Source: Magicicada septendecula
Lineage: Eukaryota > Arthropoda > Insecta > Hemiptera > Cicadidae
Length of the DNA: 64,000 bases
Direction: 5' to 3'
NCBI GenBank assembly: GCA_034769895.1
Contig: CM068375.1
Span: 254,861,542-254,925,541 of the forward strand
Below the pieces are notes generated by a model. It saw only the letters and a list, made by a program, of their open reading frames with translations. It was not told the DNA's origin and ran no database searches. Position numbers and translations under genes: made by a program. The stretch's first letter is position 1, and every line of letters begins with the position of its first letter. Shown here piece by piece: positions 1-6,715 of this stretch.

Positions 1-126
1 AGGATTAACGATGTTGTTTATCGGATTCAACAGGAAGGACAGCGAAAGTTCAAGGTCGTCCATCTAGATCGCCTGGCTAAATACAAACTTAGAGACGCTT
101 TGCCAGTTCGGGACGAACAGGCTTAA
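1..126 (+). pseudogene. Integrase C-terminal tail of the unit upstream of the window (partial)
   Basis: The window opens inside the GPY/F region of an integrase fragment. 41 codons are readable (RINDVVYRIQ ... VVHLDRL ... DEQA) before TAA at 124-126. It matches the end of the complete integrase fragments downstream. The poly-A run where units 8, 9 and 11 lose a base lies just left of the window, so whether this copy is frameshifted cannot be told. Confidence 0.85.
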
Positions 127-137
127 GGAGGGGGCAG
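125..137 (+). promoter_or_regulatory. Polypurine tract (PPT), plus-strand DNA primer site
   Basis: AAGGAGGGGGCAG lies directly against the LTR start and overlaps the integrase stop codon. A purine-rich run at this spot is where the RNase H-resistant primer for plus-strand synthesis is made in LTR elements. The same 13 bases precede every LTR except the one at 60505, which carries a G-to-C change at 60499. Confidence 0.8.
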
Positions 138-285
138 TGCTACGACAGCACAGAACAATCTACGCGTTTATCGAATGTGCCAGAAAGATCTCGACGTAAG
201 CGTGTGGTGTACGTGCTACTAGACGCATTTTGCGAGAATCGTCTCGACTGTGCCGGGCTTCGCTCGGACTGTGTCAAGGCCGTGT

Positions 286-297
286 AATTACGTAATT
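286..297. promoter_or_regulatory. Palindromic bZIP-like site in U3
   Basis: AATTACGTAATT is a perfect 12-bp palindrome about 80-90 bp upstream of the predicted transcription start. Its core TTACGTAA is the classic site of PAR/NFIL3/C-EBP type bZIP factors. It occurs once per LTR. Binding is inferred from the motif only. Confidence 0.4.
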
Positions 298-345
298 CAC
301 GAGAGATAAGACGCAGTTTGGAAGCTTCTGGTGTGTGAGCGTGAC

Positions 346-410
346 TATAGATACATCGGGTAGCGGCCTTAGTTTTCAGTTCAATGCGAGATTTTTGACT
401 GTGCGGTTCG
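346..410 (+). promoter_or_regulatory. LTR core promoter: TATA box, initiator, DPE
   Basis: TATAGATA at 346-353 (TATAAATA in units 5-13 and 16-18) is followed by TCAGTT at 376-381, an exact match to the arthropod initiator TCAGTY. The A at 378 would be +1, placing the TATA box at about -32. GGTTC at 405-409 is then at +28 to +32 and fits the DPE consensus RGWYV. Three core elements at the right mutual spacing make this a strong RNA polymerase II promoter prediction and point to an arthropod host. Transcripts would start with R at 378. Confidence 0.65.
384..398 (+). other. Minimal upstream ORF (4 codons) near the cap
   Basis: The only ATG between the predicted start site (378) and gag (801) opens a four-codon frame, ATG CGA GAT TTT TGA, six bases from the cap. 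Such a cap-proximal ATG is usually skipped by scanning ribosomes. Unit 13 changes one codon (GAT to AAT) but keeps the frame. Confidence 0.4.
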
Positions 411-623
411 AGAGTATTAGTGCGATATATTTACAGAGCGGTTCGAGTTATTACTGTGTACGTTCAAGTAGTTATTATTAAAGTGTTGCGTTTTATAATC
501 AGACGGTATAATTGTAATACAATTGAGTTTTAATATTTGTGGACATTTTATTGCGTGTGTACAATTTTCATTTGATTTGTTGTAGAGACTGTGTTGTTAA
601 TTACGAACTGTTTTACTGTAACA

Positions 624-629
624 ATTAAA
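624..629 (+). terminator. Polyadenylation signal ATTAAA with GT-rich downstream element
   Basis: ATTAAA is followed at once by a GT-rich stretch (631-660), the usual arrangement of a cleavage and polyadenylation site. No AATAAA is present in the LTR. The signal lies 246 bases after the predicted start, so R would be about 260-270 nt. Because it is in R, it occurs at both ends of the transcript. It is conserved in all LTR copies. Confidence 0.5.
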
Positions 630-668
630 GGTGTGATTAGTGACTTAATTGGTGTCTTGTACTTATTT

Positions 669-752
669 TGTTTCCACTGTACCTACGACGGTCGAGTAGA
701 CCGTCGTAACAGTGGTGTCAGAAGTGGGATAGAACGGTTAACAGTGGAAACA
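669..752 (+). other. Predicted PBS-enclosing RNA structure (12-bp stem around a 10-bp hairpin)
   Basis: TGTTTCCACTGT (669-680, in U5) and ACAGTGGAAACA (741-752, in the leader) are perfect 12-bp inverted repeats. Inside them lies a perfect 10-bp hairpin, 684-693 with 699-708 (loop GAGTA), followed by the PBS 713-730. The fold would put the primer site in a junction loop, much like the U5-PBS structures of retroviruses and other LTR elements. Unit 16 has a C-to-T at 53940 that keeps a G-U pair; unit 15 has a G-to-C at 50458 that breaks one pair. Confidence 0.55.
713..730 (+). promoter_or_regulatory. Primer-binding site for tRNA-Leu
   Basis: TGGTGTCAGAAGTGGGAT is complementary over 18 bases to the 3' end of a eukaryotic tRNA-Leu (...TCCCACTTCTGACA plus CCA). 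It starts one base after the LTR end, the normal place for the minus-strand primer site. tRNA-Leu priming is known for the mdg3/micropia/blastopia group of insect Ty3/gypsy elements. The site in each other unit is given under its LTR. Confidence 0.8.
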
Positions 753-800
753 GTGGACGCTTTGTACAAGACGAGTGTGATTCGTAATTAATCAGTAAAC

Positions 801-2159
801 ATGGATCCCAGTCAGATGATGGAAGCTTTACAAACACTGCTTCGGCAGACACAGGGAGAAGCAGAAAGACGACAAAAAGAAGAACGAATACAAGAAAGAG
901 AAGAAGCTGAGGAACGTCAGAAAGCACTAATGCAAGAAACAGAAGAAAGACAAAAAGAGGAACGCAGACAGGAGGCGGAAGAAGCAGAAAGACGACAAAA
1001 AGAAGAACGAAGACAGGAAAGAGAAGAGACAGAGGAACGGCGACGACAGGAAACGGAAGTTATCAAAGCATTAATACAGGAGCAGAAACAGATTCAAGAA
1101 CACGGTACAGCAGAATTGGGTCTCCTACGAGGTGAGCTTAATAAACAAGTTACTAAAATATCGGAGGTACAAGAATCAATGACATTAAAAATAGCTGAAG
1201 TAGAAAAATCTGTCTTGATTGTTGAAGAATCGATGTCTACAAAAATATCTGTTATAGAAGAATCTGTGTCAAATAAAATATCTGCAGTAGAAAACTCAAT
1301 GGCAAACGTAAAAGAACAAATTAAAAGTGAAGTCGAACAGTGCATGAAGATTCAACCAAAACAAATTTCTGAACAGACTGTACCAGTGATAAAGACAGAA
1401 AAAGACACAGAAAATAAGTTAATAGAGAAAGTCACTTTGCCTGCAGTAGGGACAGTTCTTGTCAAAGCTCCAACCTTTGATGGAAGCAGCCACTGGGCAA
1501 CGTACCTCCGCCAATTTGAAGCTGCTGCATCCGCAAATAATTGGACAGAGAAAGACGAGGCTGTTTCACTCGTTCTCTCATTAAAAGGACCCGCGGCAGA
1601 ACTACTACAGAAAGTGCCACCTGACAGCCAGAACACCTATGCCGAGTTGATAAAAGCTCTAGAATTACGGTATGGTGATAAACATTTGCGAGATGTGTAC
1701 TGCACCCAGTTGAGAGCAAGGCGACAGCATTCCGGGGAGAGTCTTCAAGAGTTTGAAGCAAGTATCGACAGACTAATTAGACTGGCCTATCCTGAAGCGC
1801 CAGAAGATTTTCGAACGCGTTTTGCGATGCAGACATTTACTGCCGGTGTCCGAGATAACGAACTACAGCAAGTGTTACGAATGGCAAGACACCAGAACAG
1901 TGCGGACGCCCTGGTACATGCTTTGCAATTTGAGGCCGCCAAATCAGCGTCTGGTTGGACAAGTCATAAAGTGCGCGCGCTAAAAGATCGCGACGGCACA
2001 GACGATGAGGAAGAAGAACAAGGAACAGAGACTCGACGGTCGGCGCCACAGAATAAGGTAAGAAAGGATGGAAGACCGAAGTGTTATCGATGTGGGAAAC
2101 CTGGACATCTACAACGAGATTGTCGGGTTAGAATTCAGCAGCAGGGAAACGAGCAATAG
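801..2159 (+). CDS. gag: Gag polyprotein, unit 1
   Basis: Structural protein that would assemble cytoplasmic virus-like particles and package element RNA. 452 aa. Residues 20-100 are an E/R/Q-rich coiled coil with a duplicated ~20-aa block (21-40 and 62-81). Residues 119-169 form 11-residue repeats beginning KI (119, 130, 148, 159) with one 7-residue step. Residues about 223-380 resemble the Ty3/gypsy capsid domain (FDG...W..YL..F). An acidic stretch at 401-407 precedes a CCHC zinc knuckle C428-x2-C431-x4-H436-x4-C441. The start is the first ATG after the leader apart from a cap-proximal mini-ORF, in good context (AAACATGG). The 3' end overlaps pol by 28 nt with a -1 slippery site. This copy has V87 and N247. 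The N-terminal coiled coil is long for a Gag; otherwise the architecture is ordinary. Confidence 0.92.
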   Translation: MDPSQMMEALQTLLRQTQGEAERRQKEERIQEREEAEERQKALMQETEERQKEERRQEAEEAERRQKEERRQEREETEERRRQETEVIKALIQEQKQIQEHGTAELGLLRGELNKQVTKISEVQESMTLKIAEVEKSVLIVEESMSTKISVIEESVSNKISAVENSMANVKEQIKSEVEQCMKIQPKQISEQTVPVIKTEKDTENKLIEKVTLPAVGTVLVKAPTFDGSSHWATYLRQFEAAASANNWTEKDEAVSLVLSLKGPAAELLQKVPPDSQNTYAELIKALELRYGDKHLRDVYCTQLRARRQHSGESLQEFEASIDRLIRLAYPEAPEDFRTRFAMQTFTAGVRDNELQQVLRMARHQNSADALVHALQFEAAKSASGWTSHKVRALKDRDGTDDEEEEQGTETRRSAPQNKVRKDGRPKCYRCGKPGHLQRDCRVRIQQQGNEQ

Positions 2160-3097
2160 TCGGTACAACGGGGCGTGTGCTGACTAACTGGAGGAACGAA
2201 GCCCCTAGAGAATACGCAATTTCTACACTTCAGAAAACCAGCGGGAGCTTGGTAGTTACCGGATTTGTTCAAGAAAGGCCAACCTCGATTACAGTTGACA
2301 CAGGCGCAACAGTTTCTATTGTGCGCCCCGACGTGGTGAAAGATCTCAAGCCAATCTGGTGCTCTTGCAGCTTGCGAACAGCTACTGGACGGCCTGTAAA
2401 AGTGTATGGAAAAGTGGAGATACACCTACGCCTCGGTAGACTTGAGTTTAATCATCAAGTACTTGTTGCAGACATTGTGGATGAAGCAATTCTTGGTGTG
2501 GACGTTATGAACGCATACGGATTTATAGTCGACTTCAAAAACAATGTCTTGAGAATCGGAGGCGAAGAGGTAATGCTATCAACAATGACGACAGCAGAAA
2601 AATCGATGGACGTCATAAACCAAGTGGCCGTAACTGTTCCGCCAAACTCCGAAAAGATCATCATGGTTAGAACTGCGGAAGATACTAGGGGCAATCAGTG
2701 CTCTATATTCGAACCCCAGGTAGTCAGCACACCGGGCATACTAATTGCCAGAAGTTTAGTAAAACCTGACGAAACCGGAAATGTACCTATTAGAGTGGCG
2801 AATATTTTGGATCAAGCTATCACTTTACAAAGCAATACGCTCATAGGCAAATTGACTCCTGTGGCCTGGGTAGCCGGAATAACGCAACGAAGAGCCAGTT
2901 CTTCGGATACTTCTAAATTACCAGAGGAACTACACGCATTATTGAACAGATCTTCTAACGACCTCTCAAGTGGTGAGGTAAAAGAACTCGGACAGTTTTT
3001 ACACGAATTCAAAGATTGTTTTGCAGTTCGGGGACAGTCACTGGGAAGAACCTCTCTTGTGGAACATCGCATCCCTACTCTCACTCAACAACAATAA
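2132..3097 (+). CDS. pro: Protease and start of reverse transcriptase (truncated pol), unit 1
   Basis: The pol frame opens at 2132, overlaps the end of gag and lacks a usable ATG, so it is expected as a Gag-Pro fusion by -1 frameshift at 2144-2150. Counting residues from the GTG at 2177, the retropepsin active site is DTGA (41-44, Asp41), TATG at 68-71 fits the flap region, and ILG at 105-107 is the conserved motif after the flap. All are intact. It would cleave Gag as a dimer. Residues about 271-301 are the N-terminal lead-in of a Ty3/gypsy reverse transcriptase (LGRTSLVEHRIPT). The frame then runs into foreign sequence and stops at TAA 3095-3097, so no polymerase domain remains. This copy carries E168, shared only with unit 3. 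Confidence 0.85.
   Translation, partial: NSAAGKRAIVGTTGRVLTNWRNEAPREYAISTLQKTSGSLVVTGFVQERPTSITVDTGATVSIVRPDVVKDLKPIWCSCSLRTATGRPVKVYGKVEIHLRLGRLEFNHQVLVADIVDEAILGVDVMNAYGFIVDFKNNVLRIGGEEVMLSTMTTAEKSMDVINQVAVTVPPNSEKIIMVRTAEDTRGNQCSIFEPQVVSTPGILIARSLVKPDETGNVPIRVANILDQAITLQSNTLIGKLTPVAWVAGITQRRASSSDTSKLPEELHALLNRSSNDLSSGEVKELGQFLHEFKDCFAVRGQSLGRTSLVEHRIPTLTQQQ
2144..2205 (+). promoter_or_regulatory. -1 ribosomal frameshift signal between gag and pol
   Basis: GGGAAAC (2144-2150) is read in gag as G GGA AAC, a canonical X-XXY-YYZ slippery heptamer also used at the gag-pro junction of some retroviruses. After a 7-nt spacer, AGTCGG (2158-2163) can pair with CTGACT (2180-2185, one G-U pair). GGGGC in that loop (2170-2174) can pair with GCCCC (2201-2205), giving an H-type pseudoknot. 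The pol frame is exactly -1 relative to gag. The region appears unchanged in all 18 units. The slippery site is read directly; the pseudoknot is a hand prediction. Confidence 0.65.
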
Positions 3098-3164
3098 AAA
3101 ACACAATGGAATACAACTGGGAATGCGGCATGGCTCGGATCCTACAACGATCAATAAACAAAAG
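3080..3164 (+). other. Pol deletion scar with unassigned filler, unit 1
   Basis: Reverse transcriptase similarity ends at about 3079 and integrase similarity resumes at about 3165 in a different frame. The roughly 85 bases between match nothing I recognise in pol and hold the TAA that ends the protease frame. From usual Ty3/gypsy pol lengths, about 2.5 kb is missing (reverse transcriptase, RNase H, integrase zinc finger and DDE core). The scar is the same in every unit, so one deletion event preceded amplification. Confidence 0.7.
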
Positions 3165-3677
3165 GTTGTTGACGAGGACCAAACAGACTTGGATCAGCCA
3201 GTGGTATTTCGGTCATCAGTACATGACGCAACGGGAGTGATTCCAGCGAAACTAGTGGTTGCGCAAAAGACTCGCATCCTTGGGAACGTGGTGTTCGGAT
3301 CACCTGAGACTCAGTCCCAAGAGCCAAAGAACTATTCCTCGCAATTAGAAAACCAACTGCGAGAAATGAATCGCTTGGTAAGAGGACGGCTCAAGATTGC
3401 CAGTGATAAAATGAAAACTCGGTATGACATTCGCAGCAATAGTGTGGGTTTCCAAGAAGGAGATCAGGTCTGGTTGTTCAATCCAAAGCGCCGTCGTGGT
3501 CGCTCACCTAAGCTTCAGTCTGACTGGGAAGGACCCTACACTGTAAAAAAAAGGATTAACGATGTTGTTTATCGGATTCAACAGGAAGGACAGCGAAAGT
3601 TCAAGGTCGTCCATCTAGATCGCCTGGCTAAATACAAACTTAGAGACGCTTTGCCAGTTCGGGACGAACAGGCTTAA
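3165..3677 (+). pseudogene. Integrase C-terminal fragment, unit 1
   Basis: Remnant of pol in a frame open from at least 3021; recognisable similarity starts near VVDEDQTD and is clear from the FRSSVHDATG segment, the end of the integrase catalytic-domain region. It continues through a helical stretch to the GPY/F domain (WEGPYTV, then INDVVYRIQ) and VVHLDRL, and stops at TAA 3675-3677. The HHCC zinc finger and the catalytic D, D and E residues are absent, so it cannot integrate DNA. It has no start of its own and is out of frame with the protease. The retained GPY/F domain normally helps oligomerisation or chromatin targeting; here it is most likely untranslated. It may persist because it lies next to the PPT. 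Confidence 0.85.
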
Positions 3678-3688
3678 GGAGGGGGCAG

Positions 3689-4262
3689 TGCTACGACAGC
3701 ACAGAACAATCTACGCGTTTATCGAATGTGCCAGAAAGATCTCGACGTAAGCGTGTGGTGTACGTGCTACTAGACGCATTTTGCGAGAATCGTCTCGACT
3801 GTGCCGGGCTTCGCTCGGACTGTGTCAAGGCCGTGTAATTACGTAATTCACGAGAGATAAGACGCAGTTTGGAAGCTTCTGGTGTGTGAGCGTGACTATA
3901 GATACATCGGGTAGCGGCCTTAGTTTTCAGTTCAATGCGAGATTTTTGACTGTGCGGTTCGAGAGTATTAGTGCGATATATTTACAGAGCGGTTCGAGTT
4001 ATTACTGTGTACGTTCAAGTAGTTATTATTGAAGTGTTGCGTTTTATAATCAGACGGTATAATTGTAATACAATTGAGTTTTAATATTTGTGGACATTTT
4101 ATTGCGTGTGTACAATTTTCATTTGATTTGTTGTAGAGACTGTGTTGTTAATTACGAACTGTTTTACTGTAACAATTAAAGGTGTGATTAGTGACTTAAT
4201 TGGTGTCTTGTACTTATTTTGTTTCCACTGTACCTACGACGGTCGAGTAGACCGTCGTAACA
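3689..4262 (+). repeat. LTR of unit 2 (PBS 4264-4281)
   Basis: 574 bp, landmarks as in unit 1. TATAGATA form; ATTGAA rather than ATTAAA at LTR 338-343. PPT at 3676-3688. Confidence 0.88.
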
Positions 4263-4351
4263 GTGGTGTCAGAAGTGGGATAGAACGGTTAACAGTGGAA
4301 ACAGTGGACGCTTTGTACAAGACGAGTGTGATTCGTAATTAATCAGTAAAC

Positions 4352-5710
4352 ATGGATCCCAGTCAGATGATGGAAGCTTTACAAACACTGCTGCGGCAGA
4401 CACAGGGAGAAGCAGAAAGACGACAAAAAGAAGAACGAATACAAGAAAGAGAAGAAGCTGAGGAACGTCAGAAAGCACTAATGCAAGAAACAGAAGAAAG
4501 ACAAAAAGAGGAACGCAGACAGGAGGCGGAAGAAGCAGAAAGACGACAAAAAGAAGAACGAAGACAGGAAAGAGAAGAGACAGAGGAACGGCGACGACAG
4601 GAAACGGAAGATATCAAAGCATTAATACAGGAGCAGAAACAGATTCAAGAACACGGTACAGCAGAATTGGGTCTCCTACGAGGTGAGCTTAATAAACAAG
4701 TTACTAAAATATCGGAGGTACAAGAATCAATGACATTAAAAATAGCTGAAGTAGAAAAATCTGTCTTGATTGTTGAAGAATCGATGTCTACAAAAATATC
4801 TGTTATAGAAGAATCTGTGTCAAATAAAATATCTGCAGTAGAAAACTCAATGGCAAACGTAAAAGAACAAATTAAAAGTGAAGTCGAACAGTGCATGAAG
4901 ATTCAACCAAAACAAATTTCTGAACAGACTGTACCAGTGATAAAGACAGAAAAAGACACAGAAAATAAGTTAATAGAGAAAGTCACTTTGCCTGCAGTAG
5001 GGACAGTTCTTGTCAAAGCTCCAACCTTTGATGGAAGCAGCCACTGGGCAACGTACCTCCGCCAATTTGAAGCTGCTGCATCCGCAAATCATTGGACAGA
5101 GAAAGACGAGGCTGTTTCACTCGTTCTCTCATTAAAAGGACCCGCGGCAGAACTACTACAGAAAGTGCCACCTGACAGCCAGAACACCTATGCCGAGTTG
5201 ATAAAAGCTCTAGAATTACGGTATGGTGATAAACATTTGCGAGATGTGTACTGCACCCAGTTGAGAGCAAGGCGACAGCATTCCGGGGAGAGTCTTCAAG
5301 AGTTTGAAGCAAGTATCGACAGACTAATTAGACTGGCCTATCCTGAAGCGCCAGAAGATTTTCGAACGCGTTTTGCGATGCAGACATTTACTGCCGGTGT
5401 CCGAGATAACGAACTACAGCAAGTGTTACGAATGGCAAGACACCAGAACAGTGCGGACGCCCTGGTACATGCTTTGCAATTTGAGGCCGCCAAATCAGCG
5501 TCTGGTTGGACAAGTCATAAAGTGCGCGCGCTAAAAGATCGCGACGGCACAGACGATGAGGAAGAAGAACAAGGAACAGAGACTCGACGGTCGGCGCCAC
5601 AGAATAAGGTAAGAAAGGATGGAAGACCGAAGTGTTATCGATGTGGGAAACCTGGACATCTACAACGAGATTGTCGGGTTAGAATTCAGCAGCAGGGAAA
5701 CGAGCAATAG
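4352..5710 (+). CDS. gag: Gag polyprotein, unit 2
   Basis: 452 aa, same domains as the unit 1 Gag. Differences: D87 and H247, plus a silent CTG codon for Leu14. With unit 4 it forms the 'B' type of an A-B-A-B alternation across the first four units. Slippery site at 5695-5701. Confidence 0.92.
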   Translation: MDPSQMMEALQTLLRQTQGEAERRQKEERIQEREEAEERQKALMQETEERQKEERRQEAEEAERRQKEERRQEREETEERRRQETEDIKALIQEQKQIQEHGTAELGLLRGELNKQVTKISEVQESMTLKIAEVEKSVLIVEESMSTKISVIEESVSNKISAVENSMANVKEQIKSEVEQCMKIQPKQISEQTVPVIKTEKDTENKLIEKVTLPAVGTVLVKAPTFDGSSHWATYLRQFEAAASANHWTEKDEAVSLVLSLKGPAAELLQKVPPDSQNTYAELIKALELRYGDKHLRDVYCTQLRARRQHSGESLQEFEASIDRLIRLAYPEAPEDFRTRFAMQTFTAGVRDNELQQVLRMARHQNSADALVHALQFEAAKSASGWTSHKVRALKDRDGTDDEEEEQGTETRRSAPQNKVRKDGRPKCYRCGKPGHLQRDCRVRIQQQGNEQ

Positions 5711-6648
5711 TCGGTACAACGGGGCGTGTGCTGACTAACTGGAGGAACGAAGCCCCTAGAGAATACGCAATTTCTACACTTCAGAAAACCAGCGGGAGCT
5801 TGGTAGTTACCGGATTTGTTCAAGAAAGGCCAACCTCGATTACAGTTGACACAGGCGCAACAGTTTCTATTGTGCGCCCCGACGTGGTGAAAGATCTCAA
5901 GCCAATCTGGTGCTCTTGCAGCTTGCGAACAGCTACTGGACGGCCTGTAAAAGTGTATGGAAAAGTGGAGATACACCTACGCCTCGGTAGACTTGAGTTT
6001 AATCATCAAGTACTTGTTGCAGACATTGTGGATGAAGCAATTCTTGGTGTGGACGTTAAGAACGCATACGGATTTATAGTCGACTTCAAAAACAATGTCT
6101 TGAGAATCGGAGGCGAAGAGGTAATGCTATCAACAATGACGACAGCAGAAAAATCGATGGACGTCATAAACCAAGTGGCCGTAACTGTTCCGCCAAACTC
6201 CGAAAAGATCATCATGGTTAGAACTGCGGTAGATACTAGGGGCAATCAGTGCTCTATATTCGAACCCCAGGTAGTCAGCACACCGGGCATACTAATTGCC
6301 AGAAGTTTAGTAAAACCTGACGAAACCGGAAATGTACCTATTAGAGTGGCGAATATTTTGGATCAAGCTATCACTTTACAAAGCAATACGCTCATAGGCA
6401 AATTGACTCCTGTGGCCTGGGTAGCCGGAATAACGCAACGAAGAGCCAGTTCTTCGGATACTTCTAAATTACCAGAGGAACTACACGCATTATTGAACAG
6501 ATCTTCTAACGACCTCTCAAGTGGTGAGGTAAAAGAACTCGGACAGTTTTTACACGAATTCAAAGATTGTTTTGCAGTTCGGGGACAGTCACTGGGAAGA
6601 ACCTCTCTTGTGGAACATCGCATCCCTACTCTCACTCAACAACAATAA
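5683..6648 (+). CDS. pro: Protease and RT start, unit 2
   Basis: Same truncated pol frame, DTGA intact. M111K, seen only here, lies four residues after the ILG motif. V168 replaces E168. Confidence 0.84.
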   Translation, partial: NSAAGKRAIVGTTGRVLTNWRNEAPREYAISTLQKTSGSLVVTGFVQERPTSITVDTGATVSIVRPDVVKDLKPIWCSCSLRTATGRPVKVYGKVEIHLRLGRLEFNHQVLVADIVDEAILGVDVKNAYGFIVDFKNNVLRIGGEEVMLSTMTTAEKSMDVINQVAVTVPPNSEKIIMVRTAVDTRGNQCSIFEPQVVSTPGILIARSLVKPDETGNVPIRVANILDQAITLQSNTLIGKLTPVAWVAGITQRRASSSDTSKLPEELHALLNRSSNDLSSGEVKELGQFLHEFKDCFAVRGQSLGRTSLVEHRIPTLTQQQ

Positions 6649-6715
6649 AAAACACAATGGAATACAACTGGGAATGCGGCATGGCTCGGATCCTACAACG
6701 ATCAATAAACAAAAG

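Larger units (their letters stand above)
138..711 (+). repeat. LTR of unit 1
   Basis: 574 bp. The ends are the imperfect inverted repeats TGCTACGACAG and CCGTCGTAACA, bounded by the PPT on the left and, after one base, the PBS on the right. Landmarks in LTR coordinates, valid for all 18 copies: palindrome AATTACGTAATT 149-160, TATA box 209-216, initiator 239-244, DPE-like match 268-272, ATTAAA 487-492, 10-bp hairpin 547-571. From the initiator, U3 is about 1-239, R starts at 241 and U5 follows the poly(A) site near 500-510. This copy has the TATAGATA form and an A at LTR 343 (ATTAAA rather than ATTGAA), shared only with unit 3. Confidence 0.88.

Noticed and set aside
131..134. GGAGG before the LTR as a ribosome-binding site
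   Set aside because: It is part of the polypurine tract in a eukaryotic element with no start codon following.
250..275. CCGGGC-TTC-GCTCGG stem in U3 as a terminator
   Set aside because: Short GC stem upstream of the promoter, no T run; likely incidental or an RNA structure at the transcript 3' end.
582..592. Pyrimidine-rich TTTGTTGTAG in the LTR as a 3' splice site for an env-like subgenomic RNA
   Set aside because: No env-like frame exists in the unit and no convincing paired donor was found; the match is weak.
591..791. 66-codon open frame across the U5/PBS/leader, repeated in every unit
   Set aside because: It starts at a non-ATG codon, overlaps the PBS and stem structures, and resembles no protein; its conservation is explained by the repeat.
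1462..1761. Antisense open frames inside gag and protease, recurring in each unit
   Set aside because: They are shadows of the coding strand: no ATG context, no recognisable domain, and they vary only where gag or protease vary.
3016..3240. 74-codon frame overlapping the deletion scar
   Set aside because: It begins at a non-ATG codon within the RT remnant, reads filler out of frame and has no family resemblance.
3021..3677. Treating the 218-codon frame as an intact integrase gene
   Set aside because: It lacks a normal start and the catalytic and zinc-binding residues; the first ~48 codons are out-of-frame RT and filler.
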